Source: CAIVVT01 sp963823095 (GTDB lineage Bacteria > Acidobacteriota > Terriglobia > Bryobacterales > Bryobacteraceae). Taken from it: a stretch of 64,000 nt of DNA. The stretch covers positions 1,302,001 to 1,366,000 of the forward strand of contig CAWGKI010000001.1 in the NCBI GenBank assembly GCA_963823095.1. Reading direction: 5' to 3'. The notes under the pieces are model-generated. The model saw nothing but the letters and a program-made list of their open reading frames with translations. It searched no databases and had not been told where the DNA came from. This document shows positions 25,513 to 34,283 of this stretch, one piece after another. The translations under genes were made by a program, and so were the position numbers. Position 1 is the stretch's first letter; each line of letters opens with the position of its first letter.

Positions 25513-27934
25513 TCACGTAAGGCTCAGTGGGTCAACATCCACCACCAGCGCCGTCGCCGGCCATTTCTCCATAAGTGCATGACGCTGCAAGCGCTGCAGC
25601 GTTTCATTCAGACGCGGGCGAGACCTCGCTTTGATTAGCATCTGATATCGGAACTCATTCTTCAACCTCGGCACCGGCGCCTCGGCCGGTCCCATTACCT
25701 TCATCCCGTCCTCCGGCTGCTTCATGAGCTCCGCCAGAGTGCCGCTCATCCGCAAAGCGTCTTCCTGCTTTTCCGCGCGGACCAGCACGTTCGCCAGCGC
25801 GCTGAAGGGCGGATATCTCATTAGTCGCCGGAACTCGATTTCTTTCTCATAGAACTTCGCGTAATTCTGCTGTGCGGCGCAACGAATTGCATAATGATCC
25901 GGATTGATGGTCTGCACCAGCACCGTACCCGGCAGGTCGTGCCGTCCCGCGCGGCCCGCCACCTGCGTCAGCAACTGGAAGGTCCGCTCCGCGGCGCGGA
26001 AGTCCGGCACGCCCAGGCCGATGTCGGCATTCACCACCCCGACCAGCGTCACGTTCGGGATGTCGTGGCCCTTGGCAATCATCTGCGTTCCGACGAGAAT
26101 ATCGAAATTCCCTTCGCGAAACCCGCTCAGTATCTCTTCGTACTTGTGTTTGCCGGTCACGGTATCGCGATCCAGCCGCGCGATCCGGGCCGTCGCAAAG
26201 TGCCTGTGCAGTTCCTCTTCCACACGTTCCGACCCGCTGCCTAGAAAGTGGAGATGTTCGCTATCGCACTTTGGGCATACCGCCGGCACGCGTGTCGCGT
26301 AATTGCAGATGTGGCACAGCAGACGGTTCTCGCGCTTGTGCCAGGTCATCGCGACGGCGCAATTCACGCACTCGATCCGCTCGCCGCAACTCCGGCAGGC
26401 CACTGACGACGAGAATCCGCGCCGGTTCATCAGGAGCATCGCCTGCTCGCCGGCTTCGAGTTTCGACTGTACCTCGTCGACCACGCGCCGCGAGAAGACC
26501 TTATTGGTGCGCGTCTCCAGAAATTCCTCGCGCATGTCTACCAGTTCGACCTTCGGCATCGGACGGTCGCCCACACGGTCGGGCAACTCCAGGAGACGCG
26601 ACTTGCCACGCTCGACGTTGTAGCGGCTTTCCAGGCTCGGCGTGGCGGAGCCGAGCACGACGCAGGCGCCCGCCTCGCGGCCGCGCAGAATGGCCACGTC
26701 GCGGCCGTTGTAGCGCGGCGTCTCTTCCTGCTTGTAGCTGCCGTCGTGTTCCTCGTCCACGATGAGCAGCCCCAGGTTGCGCACCGGAGCAAAGACCGCC
26801 GAGCGCGTCCCGATGGCCACGGTCGCCTCGCCCGACCGCAGCCGCCGCCACTGCGCCGCGCGCTCGCTGTCGTTGAAGGCCGAATGCAGAATCGCCACGC
26901 GGTCGCCGAAGCGCGCGTGAAACTGTCCGGCGGCCGCCGGGGTCAGGCCAATCTCCGGCACCAGCATCAGCGCGCCGAGGCCCTTCGCCAGTGCGGCCTC
27001 GATGGCGTTCATATAGACCTCGGTCTTGCCGGATCCCGTAACGCCGTGCAGCAGAAAGGTTTGGAAGCGCTTCTCCTCCAGCACCGCGCAGATGGCGTCC
27101 ACCGCCGTCTGCTGCTGCGGGTTCAGAGCATGCCGCGGCTTGGCCCAGGCGGTGTTGGAGGTGAGTGCTTCCGGTTTCAGGTCGAGCAGCTTGCGGCGCG
27201 CCAGCGAGCGCGCCGCCACACTCGCGCCCTTCACGGTTTTGGACAGTTCTTCCAGGTTGTGGACGCCGGGATGCAACTCCAGGTAGGCCATCAGTTCGCG
27301 CTCGGCCTTGTTGAGCTTTCCGCCTTCCGGGCGGCCCTGGAATTCGACGCTCAGCCGCGAGGCCGGGGCACGCAGTGGATCGCGATCGGCGAGTTCCTGC
27401 TCCTGCTCGACCAACCCTTTGCGTTCCAACGTTTTAAGGAACTTTTTGGCCGAGGCGTGCTTGCGCTCCAGCGTCGTCTCGCTCAACGTCCTGCGTTCCA
27501 GGGAGCGCAGGATCGCGACGGCCGGATCCTCGTCGGCTTCCGCCATCAGCAGTTGCCGGACGACTTCATGGCCCCGGTCGGTCAGCGTCCAGATCCGCGA
27601 CTTGCGTACTTCTCCGGAGAGCGGCGCCATCGCCCGCAGCACGTCTCCCAGCGGCGCGCAATAGTATTCCGCCACCCAGCGGCCCAAATCGAGCAGTTTT
27701 GCGTCAAAAACAGGCTCTTCGTCGAGCAGCCGGCAGCGCTTCCCTGGTCTCGACTTCGGGGGGATGGTTGTGGGCCTTCAGGATGACGCCGGTCATCTTG
27801 CGCGACCCGAATGGAACGACGATCCGGCAGCCGGCGCGGGCGCGGTGGCGCAGCGTTTCCGGCAGGCTGTAGGTGAATGCGCGCGCCAGGGGAACCGGCA
27901 GACTGACGTCAATAAACGAAAAATTCGCGTCCAT
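25513..27934 (-). pseudogene. priA: Primosomal protein PriA helicase, interrupted by one frameshift
   Basis: The 3'-to-5' replication-restart helicase. The N-terminal 3'-end-binding domain (27934 to about 27733: FIDVSLPVPLARAFTYSLPE, VPFGSRKMTGV) is in one frame and the rest, GRWVAEYYCAPLGDVLRAM onward, is in another. The second frame has Walker A GVTGSGKT, DEEH at the Walker B position, eight zinc-binding cysteines (CRSCGERIECVNC then CHIC, CPKC) and VNADIGLGVPDFRAAERTFQ. Removing one G near 27730 (CTGCCGCTGCTCGAC) joins them and gives the family sequence LLDEEPVFDAKLLDLGRWVA. PriA is important for fork restart, so a true break is unlikely and a sequence error is suspected. Confidence 0.9.
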
Positions 27935-27987
27935 CCGGTAATCTCTGCCCCACTCGCAACGCTTTTCAATGTAGCAGGAGCGTATTG

Positions 27988-28377
27988 ATGAAGACACTTG
28001 CAGCGACTTTTGTTCTTTCCCTCATCGCCTCGACGGCCGTTTTCGGCGCCGACATCGACGGGAAATGGAAGTTTGAACGGACCATGGATCGGGGCGGCCA
28101 ATCGATGACCATCACCATGGTCTTCGATCTCAAGGCCGACGGGTCGAAACTGACTGGCTCGGTCACCAGCACCAGCCCTCGCGGCGAGCGTACGTCCGAG
28201 ATCAAGGATGGGAAGCTGGACGGCAACAAATTCAGCTTCACCACCTCGTTTGACACGCCAAATGGCGCAATGGTCACGAAATATGAGGGCTCCGTGGATG
28301 GAGCCGTCCTGAAAGGCACCTCGGTTCGCGAGGGCGGCCAAGGTGAGCCGCGCCCTTTCGAAGCAAAGAAGCTATAA
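27988..28377 (+). CDS. Small secreted protein, tandem paralogue 1
   Basis: 129 residues with a signal peptide (MKTLAATFVLSLIASTAVFG, cleaved before ADIDG). The mature part is a small beta-rich domain, DIDGKWKFERT, LKADGSKLTGSVT, EIKDGKLDGNKFSF and DGAVLKGTSV, of a lipocalin-like or DUF type found often in Acidobacteria as I recall. The ATG at 27988 follows AGGAG by 7 bases. Shared residues with the gene at 28679-29062 (GKWK.ER, GSKLTG.VT, DGKLDGN.FSF, EG/DG..LKGT) show a tandem duplication. It is divergent from priA. Function unknown. Confidence 0.75.
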   Translation: MKTLAATFVLSLIASTAVFGADIDGKWKFERTMDRGGQSMTITMVFDLKADGSKLTGSVTSTSPRGERTSEIKDGKLDGNKFSFTTSFDTPNGAMVTKYEGSVDGAVLKGTSVREGGQGEPRPFEAKKL

Positions 28378-28678
28378 AACTTTAATACTTATAGCCGAAT
28401 CGATGTGATGCCTAGTCGTGCAGGCACCGCTTCCATCGTGCGCCGTTCGCGCCGGGATGGGGTGTAGCGGTTGCCTGCGCGGCGCATAGACCTGACGGCG
28501 TGGTCCTGACGCGCCGCTTTCCTGCCTGCCTTCCCCTCGCTGGCTCCTACCCGTGTTCACCCTGCCGTTCCGCGTCTCTTGTAGGCTGGAGATGGGCCTG
28601 TTGCCGGACGAGGACTCCCCTGGGCGTTTTCCTGCCTCCTCGCCTGCGCTGCTCGACCCGGCCTGCAGGAGGAATTCC
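28378..28678. other. Spacer between two secreted paralogues
   Basis: 301 bases without a protein-like frame. It ends in the ribosome-binding site of the second gene. No hairpin with a T-run is seen. Confidence 0.4.
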
Positions 28679-29062
28679 TTGAAAATATTCGTGGCAACTC
28701 TCGCGTTGTTTCTCGTCGCCTCGGCAGCCCTTGCCGGCGGCATCGACGGGAAGTGGAAGTCCGAGCGCAAGGTCGGCAAAAAGGGCGAGGAGGCCATCTA
28801 CGGTCTGCTTCTCGACCTGAAATCCAACGGCTCGAAACTGACAGGCACGGTTACGGTCCTGACCCCGATGATCGCGCGCGACTTCCCCATAGAAGACGGC
28901 AAACTCGACGGCAATCAGTTCTCTTTTTCCAGCTCGCAAGAGACTTCTCACGGAGTGATTACGACCTATTACCGTGGCGCGCTGGAGGGCGAAACCTTGA
29001 AGGGGACGATGCAACGCACCGGCGTCAAACACATCGAGTCCTTTGAAGCCAAACGCGAGTAG
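28679..29062 (+). CDS. Small secreted protein, tandem paralogue 2
   Basis: 127 residues. The TTG at 28679 is chosen because AGGAGG lies 7 bases before it and it opens a signal peptide (MKIFVATLALFLVASAALAG), whereas the longer frame from 28553 does not. The mature part GIDGKWKSERKV, LKSNGSKLTGTVT, IEDGKLDGNQFSF and EGETLKGT parallels the preceding gene. Divergence between copies is strong, so the duplication is old. Probably exported; function unknown. Confidence 0.75.
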   Translation: MKIFVATLALFLVASAALAGGIDGKWKSERKVGKKGEEAIYGLLLDLKSNGSKLTGTVTVLTPMIARDFPIEDGKLDGNQFSFSSSQETSHGVITTYYRGALEGETLKGTMQRTGVKHIESFEAKRE

Positions 29063-29318
29063 CTAGCCCCGGCCATTGCGCCATGGGCTACATTCTTTCG
29101 CCCTCCGGGCTCCGATCTGCCAGAGTTCCGATCCCCTCTATCAATTCGCGCAAGCGCTGCCTTCATTCGGCACAGCATTGACGAACCAGGCCGTGACACG
29201 CAACATCTCCTCTCCCAGATCCTCTATTGGGAAGAGGGAATGGCGAGCCTTGCCCGGCAGCCGCGCGGATAGGAACTTTCTACTTTGCTCCGGCATGCAC
29301 TCTTGTCACCGGCGCCGA

Positions 29319-29340
29319 ATAGTGTAAACATTTACACTAT
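29319..29340. promoter_or_regulatory. Palindromic operator upstream of the mutagenesis cassette (SOS box candidate)
   Basis: A 22-bp palindrome with 10-bp arms and a CA centre, core AGTGTAAACATTTACACT, ending 8 bases before the imuB-like ATG. In other bacteria the imuA-imuB-dnaE2 cassette is LexA controlled. The motif is not the E. coli, Bacillus or alphaproteobacterial LexA box, so the assignment to LexA is inference from position. Confidence 0.65.
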
Positions 29341-29348
29341 AGGCACCC

Positions 29349-30548
29349 ATGCGCACCGTGGTCCATTGGGACGGCGACCGCTTTTTCGCCTCCATCGAGC
29401 AAGCCTCCGACCGCCGTTTGCGCGGCCGGCCGGTGATCGTTGGCGGCGAGCAGCGCGGCGTCGTGCTCTCGGCCAGCGCCGAAGCCCGACGGCTGGGCAT
29501 CCGGCCCGGCTGGCCGACCTCGCGCGCCCGGCGCGCCGTTCCCGTTTTGATCGTTTTGCCGGCCCATTTTGACCTCTACGAGCGCTTTTTTGACCAGATT
29601 CTGGGCCTTTGCCGCGAGACGACTCCGCTGGTAGAGCCATCCTCGGTCGGTTCGGCCTGGCTCGACTTGACCGGTACCGGACGCATCCTGAACCAGAGAC
29701 CGGAACAGGTGGTGGCCCAACTCCGCGCCACCGTCCGCGATTGGCTCCGGCTGTCGATTTCGGCCGGCATCGCCACCAACAAACTGGTGGCCCGCATCGC
29801 CTCACGCGTCCACAAACCGGCCTCGCAACTGACCGTAGCCGCGGGCAACGAGCGTTCGTTTCTCGCGCCGCTGCCGCTGTTGTGGATGCCCGGCATGGAG
29901 CGGCAAGCCCTTCAATCGCTGGAGCTTGCCGGCATCCGCAGCTTCGCGCAGTTCGCTTCGGCGCCCATCGACGCGCTCTCCACCATCCTCGGGCGCAACG
30001 CTCAGCCCTTGCAGCGCCGCGCACAGGGCGTTTCGGAAGAGCCGGTGGGCAAGAAGAAAGCCGCCGACCCGGGCTGGACCGAGCGCATCGACTTCGCCGA
30101 AGACGTCTGGGACGAACCGTTTCTCCTGCTGACCCTGCGCCGCATGGCCGAAAAGCTGATGGCGCAGGTCCGCGCCGCAGGCAACGAGGTCCGCCGGTTG
30201 ACGCTCGAACTGGTCTACACCGACCACGAGGAATCGCGCCGCAATTACGATTTTCCCGAGCCGGTTTCGCTCGATACGGAGGCCTTCCCCGCCCTGCCGC
30301 AACTGCTGGAAACGGCCTGGTCGCGCCGCGTCCGCCTGCGAGCGCTGATTTTGAAAGCGGGCCGCGTTTACCGCCCGACGGCGCAACTCGACCTGTTCGC
30401 GCCCGTTACTCTCAGGCGCGAGTACAACGCGAAACTGGCCTCGACCATCGACCTGCTGCGCCGCCTCCATGGGCCCACTGTGGTCGTGCGCGGCTACGAA
30501 CTGGAATCGCTTTCAGAAAGCAAAGCGGCTACGCTCAATGCCGCCTGA
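29349..30548 (+). CDS. ImuB-like Y-family DNA polymerase with altered catalytic site
   Basis: 399 residues of the Y-family (DinB/UmuC) fold. The first catalytic motif is kept (DGDRFFASIE, Asp8 and Asp10), but the second, normally SxDE, reads SSVGSAWLDLTG with Gly101-Ser102 in place of Asp-Glu. So it is probably unable to catalyse synthesis and acts as an adaptor, as ImuB does. A clamp-binding motif QLDLF lies at 346-350, and the helix-hairpin-helix and little-finger regions are present. It precedes dnaE2, the usual partner for error-prone lesion bypass. No imuA gene is adjacent. The ATG lies 8 bases after a palindromic operator and lacks a clear ribosome-binding site. Confidence 0.8.
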   Translation: MRTVVHWDGDRFFASIEQASDRRLRGRPVIVGGEQRGVVLSASAEARRLGIRPGWPTSRARRAVPVLIVLPAHFDLYERFFDQILGLCRETTPLVEPSSVGSAWLDLTGTGRILNQRPEQVVAQLRATVRDWLRLSISAGIATNKLVARIASRVHKPASQLTVAAGNERSFLAPLPLLWMPGMERQALQSLELAGIRSFAQFASAPIDALSTILGRNAQPLQRRAQGVSEEPVGKKKAADPGWTERIDFAEDVWDEPFLLLTLRRMAEKLMAQVRAAGNEVRRLTLELVYTDHEESRRNYDFPEPVSLDTEAFPALPQLLETAWSRRVRLRALILKAGRVYRPTAQLDLFAPVTLRREYNAKLASTIDLLRRLHGPTVVVRGYELESLSESKAATLNAA

Positions 30549-30601
30549 AATGCATGCAAAAGACCTGGCAATGAAACAACCTGTTCGGTTTCGTGGGCAA
30601 A

Positions 30602-30698
30602 GTGGGGTGGCGCTCCAGCGCCGCGCGGGGCCAGGCCACGCAGGCTCTTTCGGAGCGGGCTCTGGAGAGCCCGCGCGGACCTGGAGGTCCGCCCCACC
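30602..30698. repeat. Nested palindrome, family C copy 2, in the imuB-dnaE2 gap
   Basis: It starts GTGGGGTGGCGCTCCAGCGC and ends GACCTGGAGGTCCGCCCCAC, with an inner GCTCTGGAGAGC. It occupies most of the 167-base gap before dnaE2, and its last copy ends 18 bases before the dnaE2 ATG. Confidence 0.8.
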
Positions 30699-30715
30699 AC
30701 GACGGCCCTAACTAT

Positions 30716-33700
30716 ATGAGCTACGCCGCACTTCACAATCACAGCTACTACTCGATGCTCGACAGCACCATGCCGCCGGAACTGATCGTCGAGGCGGCCA
30801 AGGCCAGCGGCATGAAAGCCGTTGGACTGGTCGATCGCGACACGCTCGCCGGCGCCGTTACGTTCTACAAAAAGGCTCGCGCCGCGGATATCCATCCGGT
30901 GATCGGCAGCGAGGTCACGCTCGACGGCGGCTCGACGCTCGCGCTGCTGGTGGAAAATGCGCGCGGCTACCGCAATCTGTGCCGCCTTCTGACCGCGCGC
31001 ATAGAGCATCCGAACGGGCTCACGCACGACGACCTGCGGCAGTTCCCCGAAGGGCTGATCTGCCTGGCCGGCCCGCGCAGCGAGATCGGCGCGGCCATCC
31101 GGCTTAATGAGGACCCCGTGCCCGCGCTGAAATTCCTGCGCGACGTCTATGGCAAGAATCTGGCGCTCGAAATGACGCCGCACAACGACGAGGACCTGCA
31201 CCTGGCGCGCCTGTTCGCGGCGCTCTCACGCAGCCACCGCGTAGCGCTTGTGACGGCGTGCGACACGCACTATCTCGCGCCCGGCGACCGCCTGCGCTAC
31301 GACATTCTGGCCTCGATGCGCACGCTCACCCTGCTCAACCAGCGGCACGCGGAAAAGTTGCCGCCGGGCCGTCATCATTGGCACACCGAAGAGGACATGG
31401 CGCGCTTCTTCGGCAGTCTGCCGCAGGCGATGGAGAACACGCTGCGCGTCGCAGAACGCTGCCATTTCGACTTCGAACTCGGCGACATCCGCTTCCCGAA
31501 ATTTCCGTGCGAGAATCCCACGGCGCTGCTGCGCGCGAAGGTGGAAGCGGGCGTCATCCGGCGCTATGGAGTGGACCACGAGCCGCGCGTCCGCGAACGC
31601 ATCGAGCGCGAGTTGGGCGTCATCGAAGAGGTCGGTTACGCCGAGTACTTCCTGGTCTTCGCCGATCTGGTGGAATGGTGCGCGACGAAAAACATCTGGA
31701 CGCTCGCGCGCGGCAGCGCGGCCGGCAGCCTGGTCTGCTACGTGCTCGGCATCAGCAACGTCTGCCCGTTCCGCTTCGGCCTCACCTTCGAGCGGTTTCT
31801 GAATCGCGAGCGCATGCAGTTCGCCAAGCTCGCCGACATCGATCTCGACCTGCCCTGGGACCGGCGCGACGAAGTGATCCAGCACGTCTTCGAAAAATAC
31901 GGCAAAGAGCACGTCGCCATGATCGGCGCCGTGCACACGTTTCAAGGGCGCTCCGCCGTCGCCGACATCGCCAAGGTTTACGGCATCCCCGAGCGCGAAG
32001 CGCGCCGCTTCACCGAGCACATTCCGTGGATGGTGGGCGATGCCGCGGAAGCGGTCCGCCGGACGCCCGAGTGCAGCCATTTGCCGTACAAAGAGGAACC
32101 CTACAAGACGGTGCTCGCCATGGCCGGGGACTTCGACGGCATCCCCAGACACTTCGCCATGCACCCGTGCGGCCTGGTGATCAGCGGCGAACCGATCGCC
32201 GACCGCATGCCGCTGTTCGAAAGCGCGAAGGGCCTGTACACGACGCACTACGCCATGGACGACGTCGAGGAACTGGGGCTGCTGAAGATGGACCTGCTCG
32301 GGCAGGCGGGTCTCAGTGTACTGCGCGACACGCTGCAAAATCTGGAAGAGAGCCGCGGGTTGCGCATCGACCTCGACAAGATCGATTGGAAGGACGAAAC
32401 GACGTGGGAATCGATCGCCACCGGCAACGCGCGCGGCGTCTTCCACATCGAGTCGCCGGCGATGACCGGCCTGCTGGTGATGTCCGATTGCCGCGACATC
32501 GATTGCCTCACCGCGGTGGAGTCGATCATCCGCCCCGGAGCGGCCAACGAGGGCCGCAAGCGCGCGTTTGCCCGACGTCATCAGGGGCTGGAACCGGTAA
32601 CGTATCCGCACCCTTCGCTGGAGAATTTGCTCGCCGACACCTATGGGTTGATGGCCTACGAGGAGCACATTTTGCTGGTCGCCAACGGCTTTGCTGGTAT
32701 GCCCTGGGGCCGCGCGGACCAGCTCCGGCGCGCGCTGGTGAAAAATAAGAACCGCGATCTGATCGAGGAACTGGGCCGTGAATTCAAGCAATGCGCGCTG
32801 CGGCTCAACCGCACGGAGGAAGAGATCGAGCAGGTCTGGGGCGTGCTGCACGAGTTTGCCGGCTACATGTTCAACAAGGCGCACTCGGCGGCATATGCCG
32901 TGGAGGCCTTCACCGGAGCGTGGTTGAAATCGCGCTACCCGGCCGAATTCCTGGCGGCGGTGATGACGTCGCGGCGCGGCTTTTATTCGCCGATTCTGTA
33001 TGTGCTGGAAGCTCTGCGGCAGGGCGCGCGATTCCGGCTGCCCGATCTGCATGCTTCCGATCCAAGGCGATTCTTAGTGACAGTTTCGGAGGATTCTTTT
33101 CAAGAGGCTGTGGCGCACGCTTCAGCGTGCAGCGTCGACACTCATGTCGACGTTCGGCCTATGCCGGCAAGAGTGCCGGCACTGCACGCTGAAGCGTGCG
33201 CCACAGAGTTACCGTCGCGGCTCCGTTCCGATGTGCCGTTCGTTGTGGAGCAGGCTTCAGCCTACGCGGGGCTTCAGCCCCGCAAGAATGAGTCGAGACC
33301 GGCTGAAGCCGGTCTGCAGACTGAAGTCTGCCCCACAACGCTCCGTGGAGAGCCGCTTCGTCCTGAGCTAAACGATGAGATTCTGCTGCCGCTTGACCAG
33401 GTCCGCGGACTGACGCAGAGCACGCTCGACCGCATTGTGGAGCAGCGGCCGTTCCACGACATCGGCGATTTCTTCCGTAAGATTCGTCCCTCGCGAACCG
33501 AATGGCTGTCGCTGCTGAAGGCGGGCGCGTTCGACGTCTTCGGCGAGCCGCGCGGGCGGCTGTTCTGGCGTCTGCAGCGGCTGGAGTCGGCGGACAATGG
33601 CAAGCTGCTTTCAAAGCAACAAGGAGCGCCGCTGATCGAACCTGAGTTGCCCGAAAGCTTCGAAGCGGGGCCGATGGAGCAGGCCCGCTGGGAGCATGAA

Positions 33701-34054
33701 GTGCTGGGCTTCCCGGTGAGCGTCCACCCGCTTGCGTACTTCGCGCCGAATCTCGACTGGCGGCGCTACCGCAGTGCCGCCGACCTCGCGCTTCATCAGA
33801 AATCGCTCTATGGAAAACAGGTGCGCGTCGCCGGGCTCGTCGTCGCCGACCGTCACCATCCCACCGCCGAGGGCACCATGAAGTTCCTCACGCTGGCCGA
33901 CTGGACCGGCTTCATCGAAGTGTCGCTATTCGCCCGCGTCTACCGCGAGTACGGCCACAAGACGGTCCACCCGGTGCTGGGAATCGAGGCGACCGTGGAC
34001 CCGTTCGACAACCGCAAAGGATTTGCGCTGAATGGGCAGCGGGTGCTGGGATGA
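30716..34054 (+). CDS. dnaE2: Error-prone DNA polymerase III alpha subunit DnaE2, with in-frame palindromic insertions
   Basis: 1,112 residues. The PHP domain comes first (LHNHSYYSMLDST). The polymerase catalytic aspartates lie in LADIDLDLPWD (Asp374, Asp376, Asp378). The fingers, clamp-binding region and an OB domain follow (GLVVADRHHPTAEGTMKFLTL). Residues about 789-887 (33080-33377) do not fit the family: they are encoded by three neighbouring palindromic repeats, and the protein then resumes with ILLPLDQVRGLTQ. The insertion keeps the frame open and sits in a loop between the fingers and the C-terminal helix-hairpin-helix region. The ATG at 30716 is chosen because it starts the PHP domain; the longer frame is repeat-derived. 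Confidence 0.92.
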   Translation: MSYAALHNHSYYSMLDSTMPPELIVEAAKASGMKAVGLVDRDTLAGAVTFYKKARAADIHPVIGSEVTLDGGSTLALLVENARGYRNLCRLLTARIEHPNGLTHDDLRQFPEGLICLAGPRSEIGAAIRLNEDPVPALKFLRDVYGKNLALEMTPHNDEDLHLARLFAALSRSHRVALVTACDTHYLAPGDRLRYDILASMRTLTLLNQRHAEKLPPGRHHWHTEEDMARFFGSLPQAMENTLRVAERCHFDFELGDIRFPKFPCENPTALLRAKVEAGVIRRYGVDHEPRVRERIERELGVIEEVGYAEYFLVFADLVEWCATKNIWTLARGSAAGSLVCYVLGISNVCPFRFGLTFERFLNRERMQFAKLADIDLDLPWDRRDEVIQHVFEKYGKEHVAMIGAVHTFQGRSAVADIAKVYGIPEREARRFTEHIPWMVGDAAEAVRRTPECSHLPYKEEPYKTVLAMAGDFDGIPRHFAMHPCGLVISGEPIADRMPLFESAKGLYTTHYAMDDVEELGLLKMDLLGQAGLSVLRDTLQNLEESRGLRIDLDKIDWKDETTWESIATGNARGVFHIESPAMTGLLVMSDCRDIDCLTAVESIIRPGAANEGRKRAFARRHQGLEPVTYPHPSLENLLADTYGLMAYEEHILLVANGFAGMPWGRADQLRRALVKNKNRDLIEELGREFKQCALRLNRTEEEIEQVWGVLHEFAGYMFNKAHSAAYAVEAFTGAWLKSRYPAEFLAAVMTSRRGFYSPILYVLEALRQGARFRLPDLHASDPRRFLVTVSEDSFQEAVAHASACSVDTHVDVRPMPARVPALHAEACATELPSRLRSDVPFVVEQASAYAGLQPRKNESRPAEAGLQTEVCPTTLRGEPLRPELNDEILLPLDQVRGLTQSTLDRIVEQRPFHDIGDFFRKIRPSRTEWLSLLKAGAFDVFGEPRGRLFWRLQRLESADNGKLLSKQQGAPLIEPELPESFEAGPMEQARWEHEVLGFPVSVHPLAYFAPNLDWRRYRSAADLALHQKSLYGKQVRVAGLVVADRHHPTAEGTMKFLTLADWTGFIEVSLFARVYREYGHKTVHPVLGIEATVDPFDNRKGFALNGQRVLG
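33108..33206. repeat. Family B palindromic element inside dnaE2
   Basis: Perfect 23-bp inverted arms (33108-33130 and 33184-33206, core GGCGCACGCTTCAGCGTGC) enclose smaller hairpins CGTCGAC/GTCGACG and CCGGCA/TGCCGG. At 99 bases it adds exactly 33 codons without a stop. Confidence 0.88.
33211..33229. repeat. Family E repeat inside dnaE2
   Basis: ACCGTCGCGGCTCCGTTCC, matching copies at 16356-16384, 45751-45780 and 59938-59961. It lies between two palindromic elements within the dnaE2 reading frame. Confidence 0.7.
33243..33339. repeat. Second nested palindrome inside dnaE2
   Basis: Outer arms GTTGTGGAGCAG and CTGCCCCACAAC pair with one mismatch. Inside are the hairpins GCGGGGCTTCAGCCCCGC and ACCGGCTGAAGCCGGT. 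The frame stays open across it. Confidence 0.8.
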
Positions 34055-34061
34055 CAGGCGA

Positions 34062-34174
34062 GGCGCGTGGTGGGGCAGGCATTCAGCCTGCGCGGGGCAT
34101 TCAGCCCCGCCTGTTCGTCCGGAGGGACCGGTTGAAACCGGTCCGCAGGCTGAATGCCTGCCCCAGCACGCGCC
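34062..34174. repeat. Long nested palindrome after dnaE2
   Basis: 30-bp arms with one mismatch (34062-34091 and 34145-34174, core GGGGCAGGCATTCAGCCTGC) enclose GCGGGGCATTCAGCCCCGC and GGACCGGTTGAAACCGGTCC. It begins 7 bases after the dnaE2 stop and may end transcription of both dnaE2 and the convergent cimA operon. Confidence 0.85.
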
Positions 34175-34186
34175 GGCATATGGTGG

Positions 34187-34225
34187 CATGAATGCCACCA
34201 CGGCACGCTGAAGCGTGCGCCACAA
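34187..34225. repeat. Dispersed palindromic repeat, family B
   Basis: Near-identical (38 of 39) to 2622-2660, with the core GCACGCTGAAGCGTGC. It lies in the convergent gap between dnaE2 and cimA, next to the long palindrome. Confidence 0.85.
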
Positions 34226-34283
34226 CGGCTGCCCCACCACGCGGCGTGCTTAATTCCTCAAATGCCCACTACGCCGCGCCGGC

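Noticed and set aside
30593..30715. N-terminal extension of dnaE2 to 30593
   Set aside because: The extra 41 residues are encoded by a family C repeat, and the PHP domain begins at 30716.
33080..33377. A separate gene inside dnaE2
   Set aside because: The segment continues the dnaE2 frame without a stop, and its DNA is repeat material.
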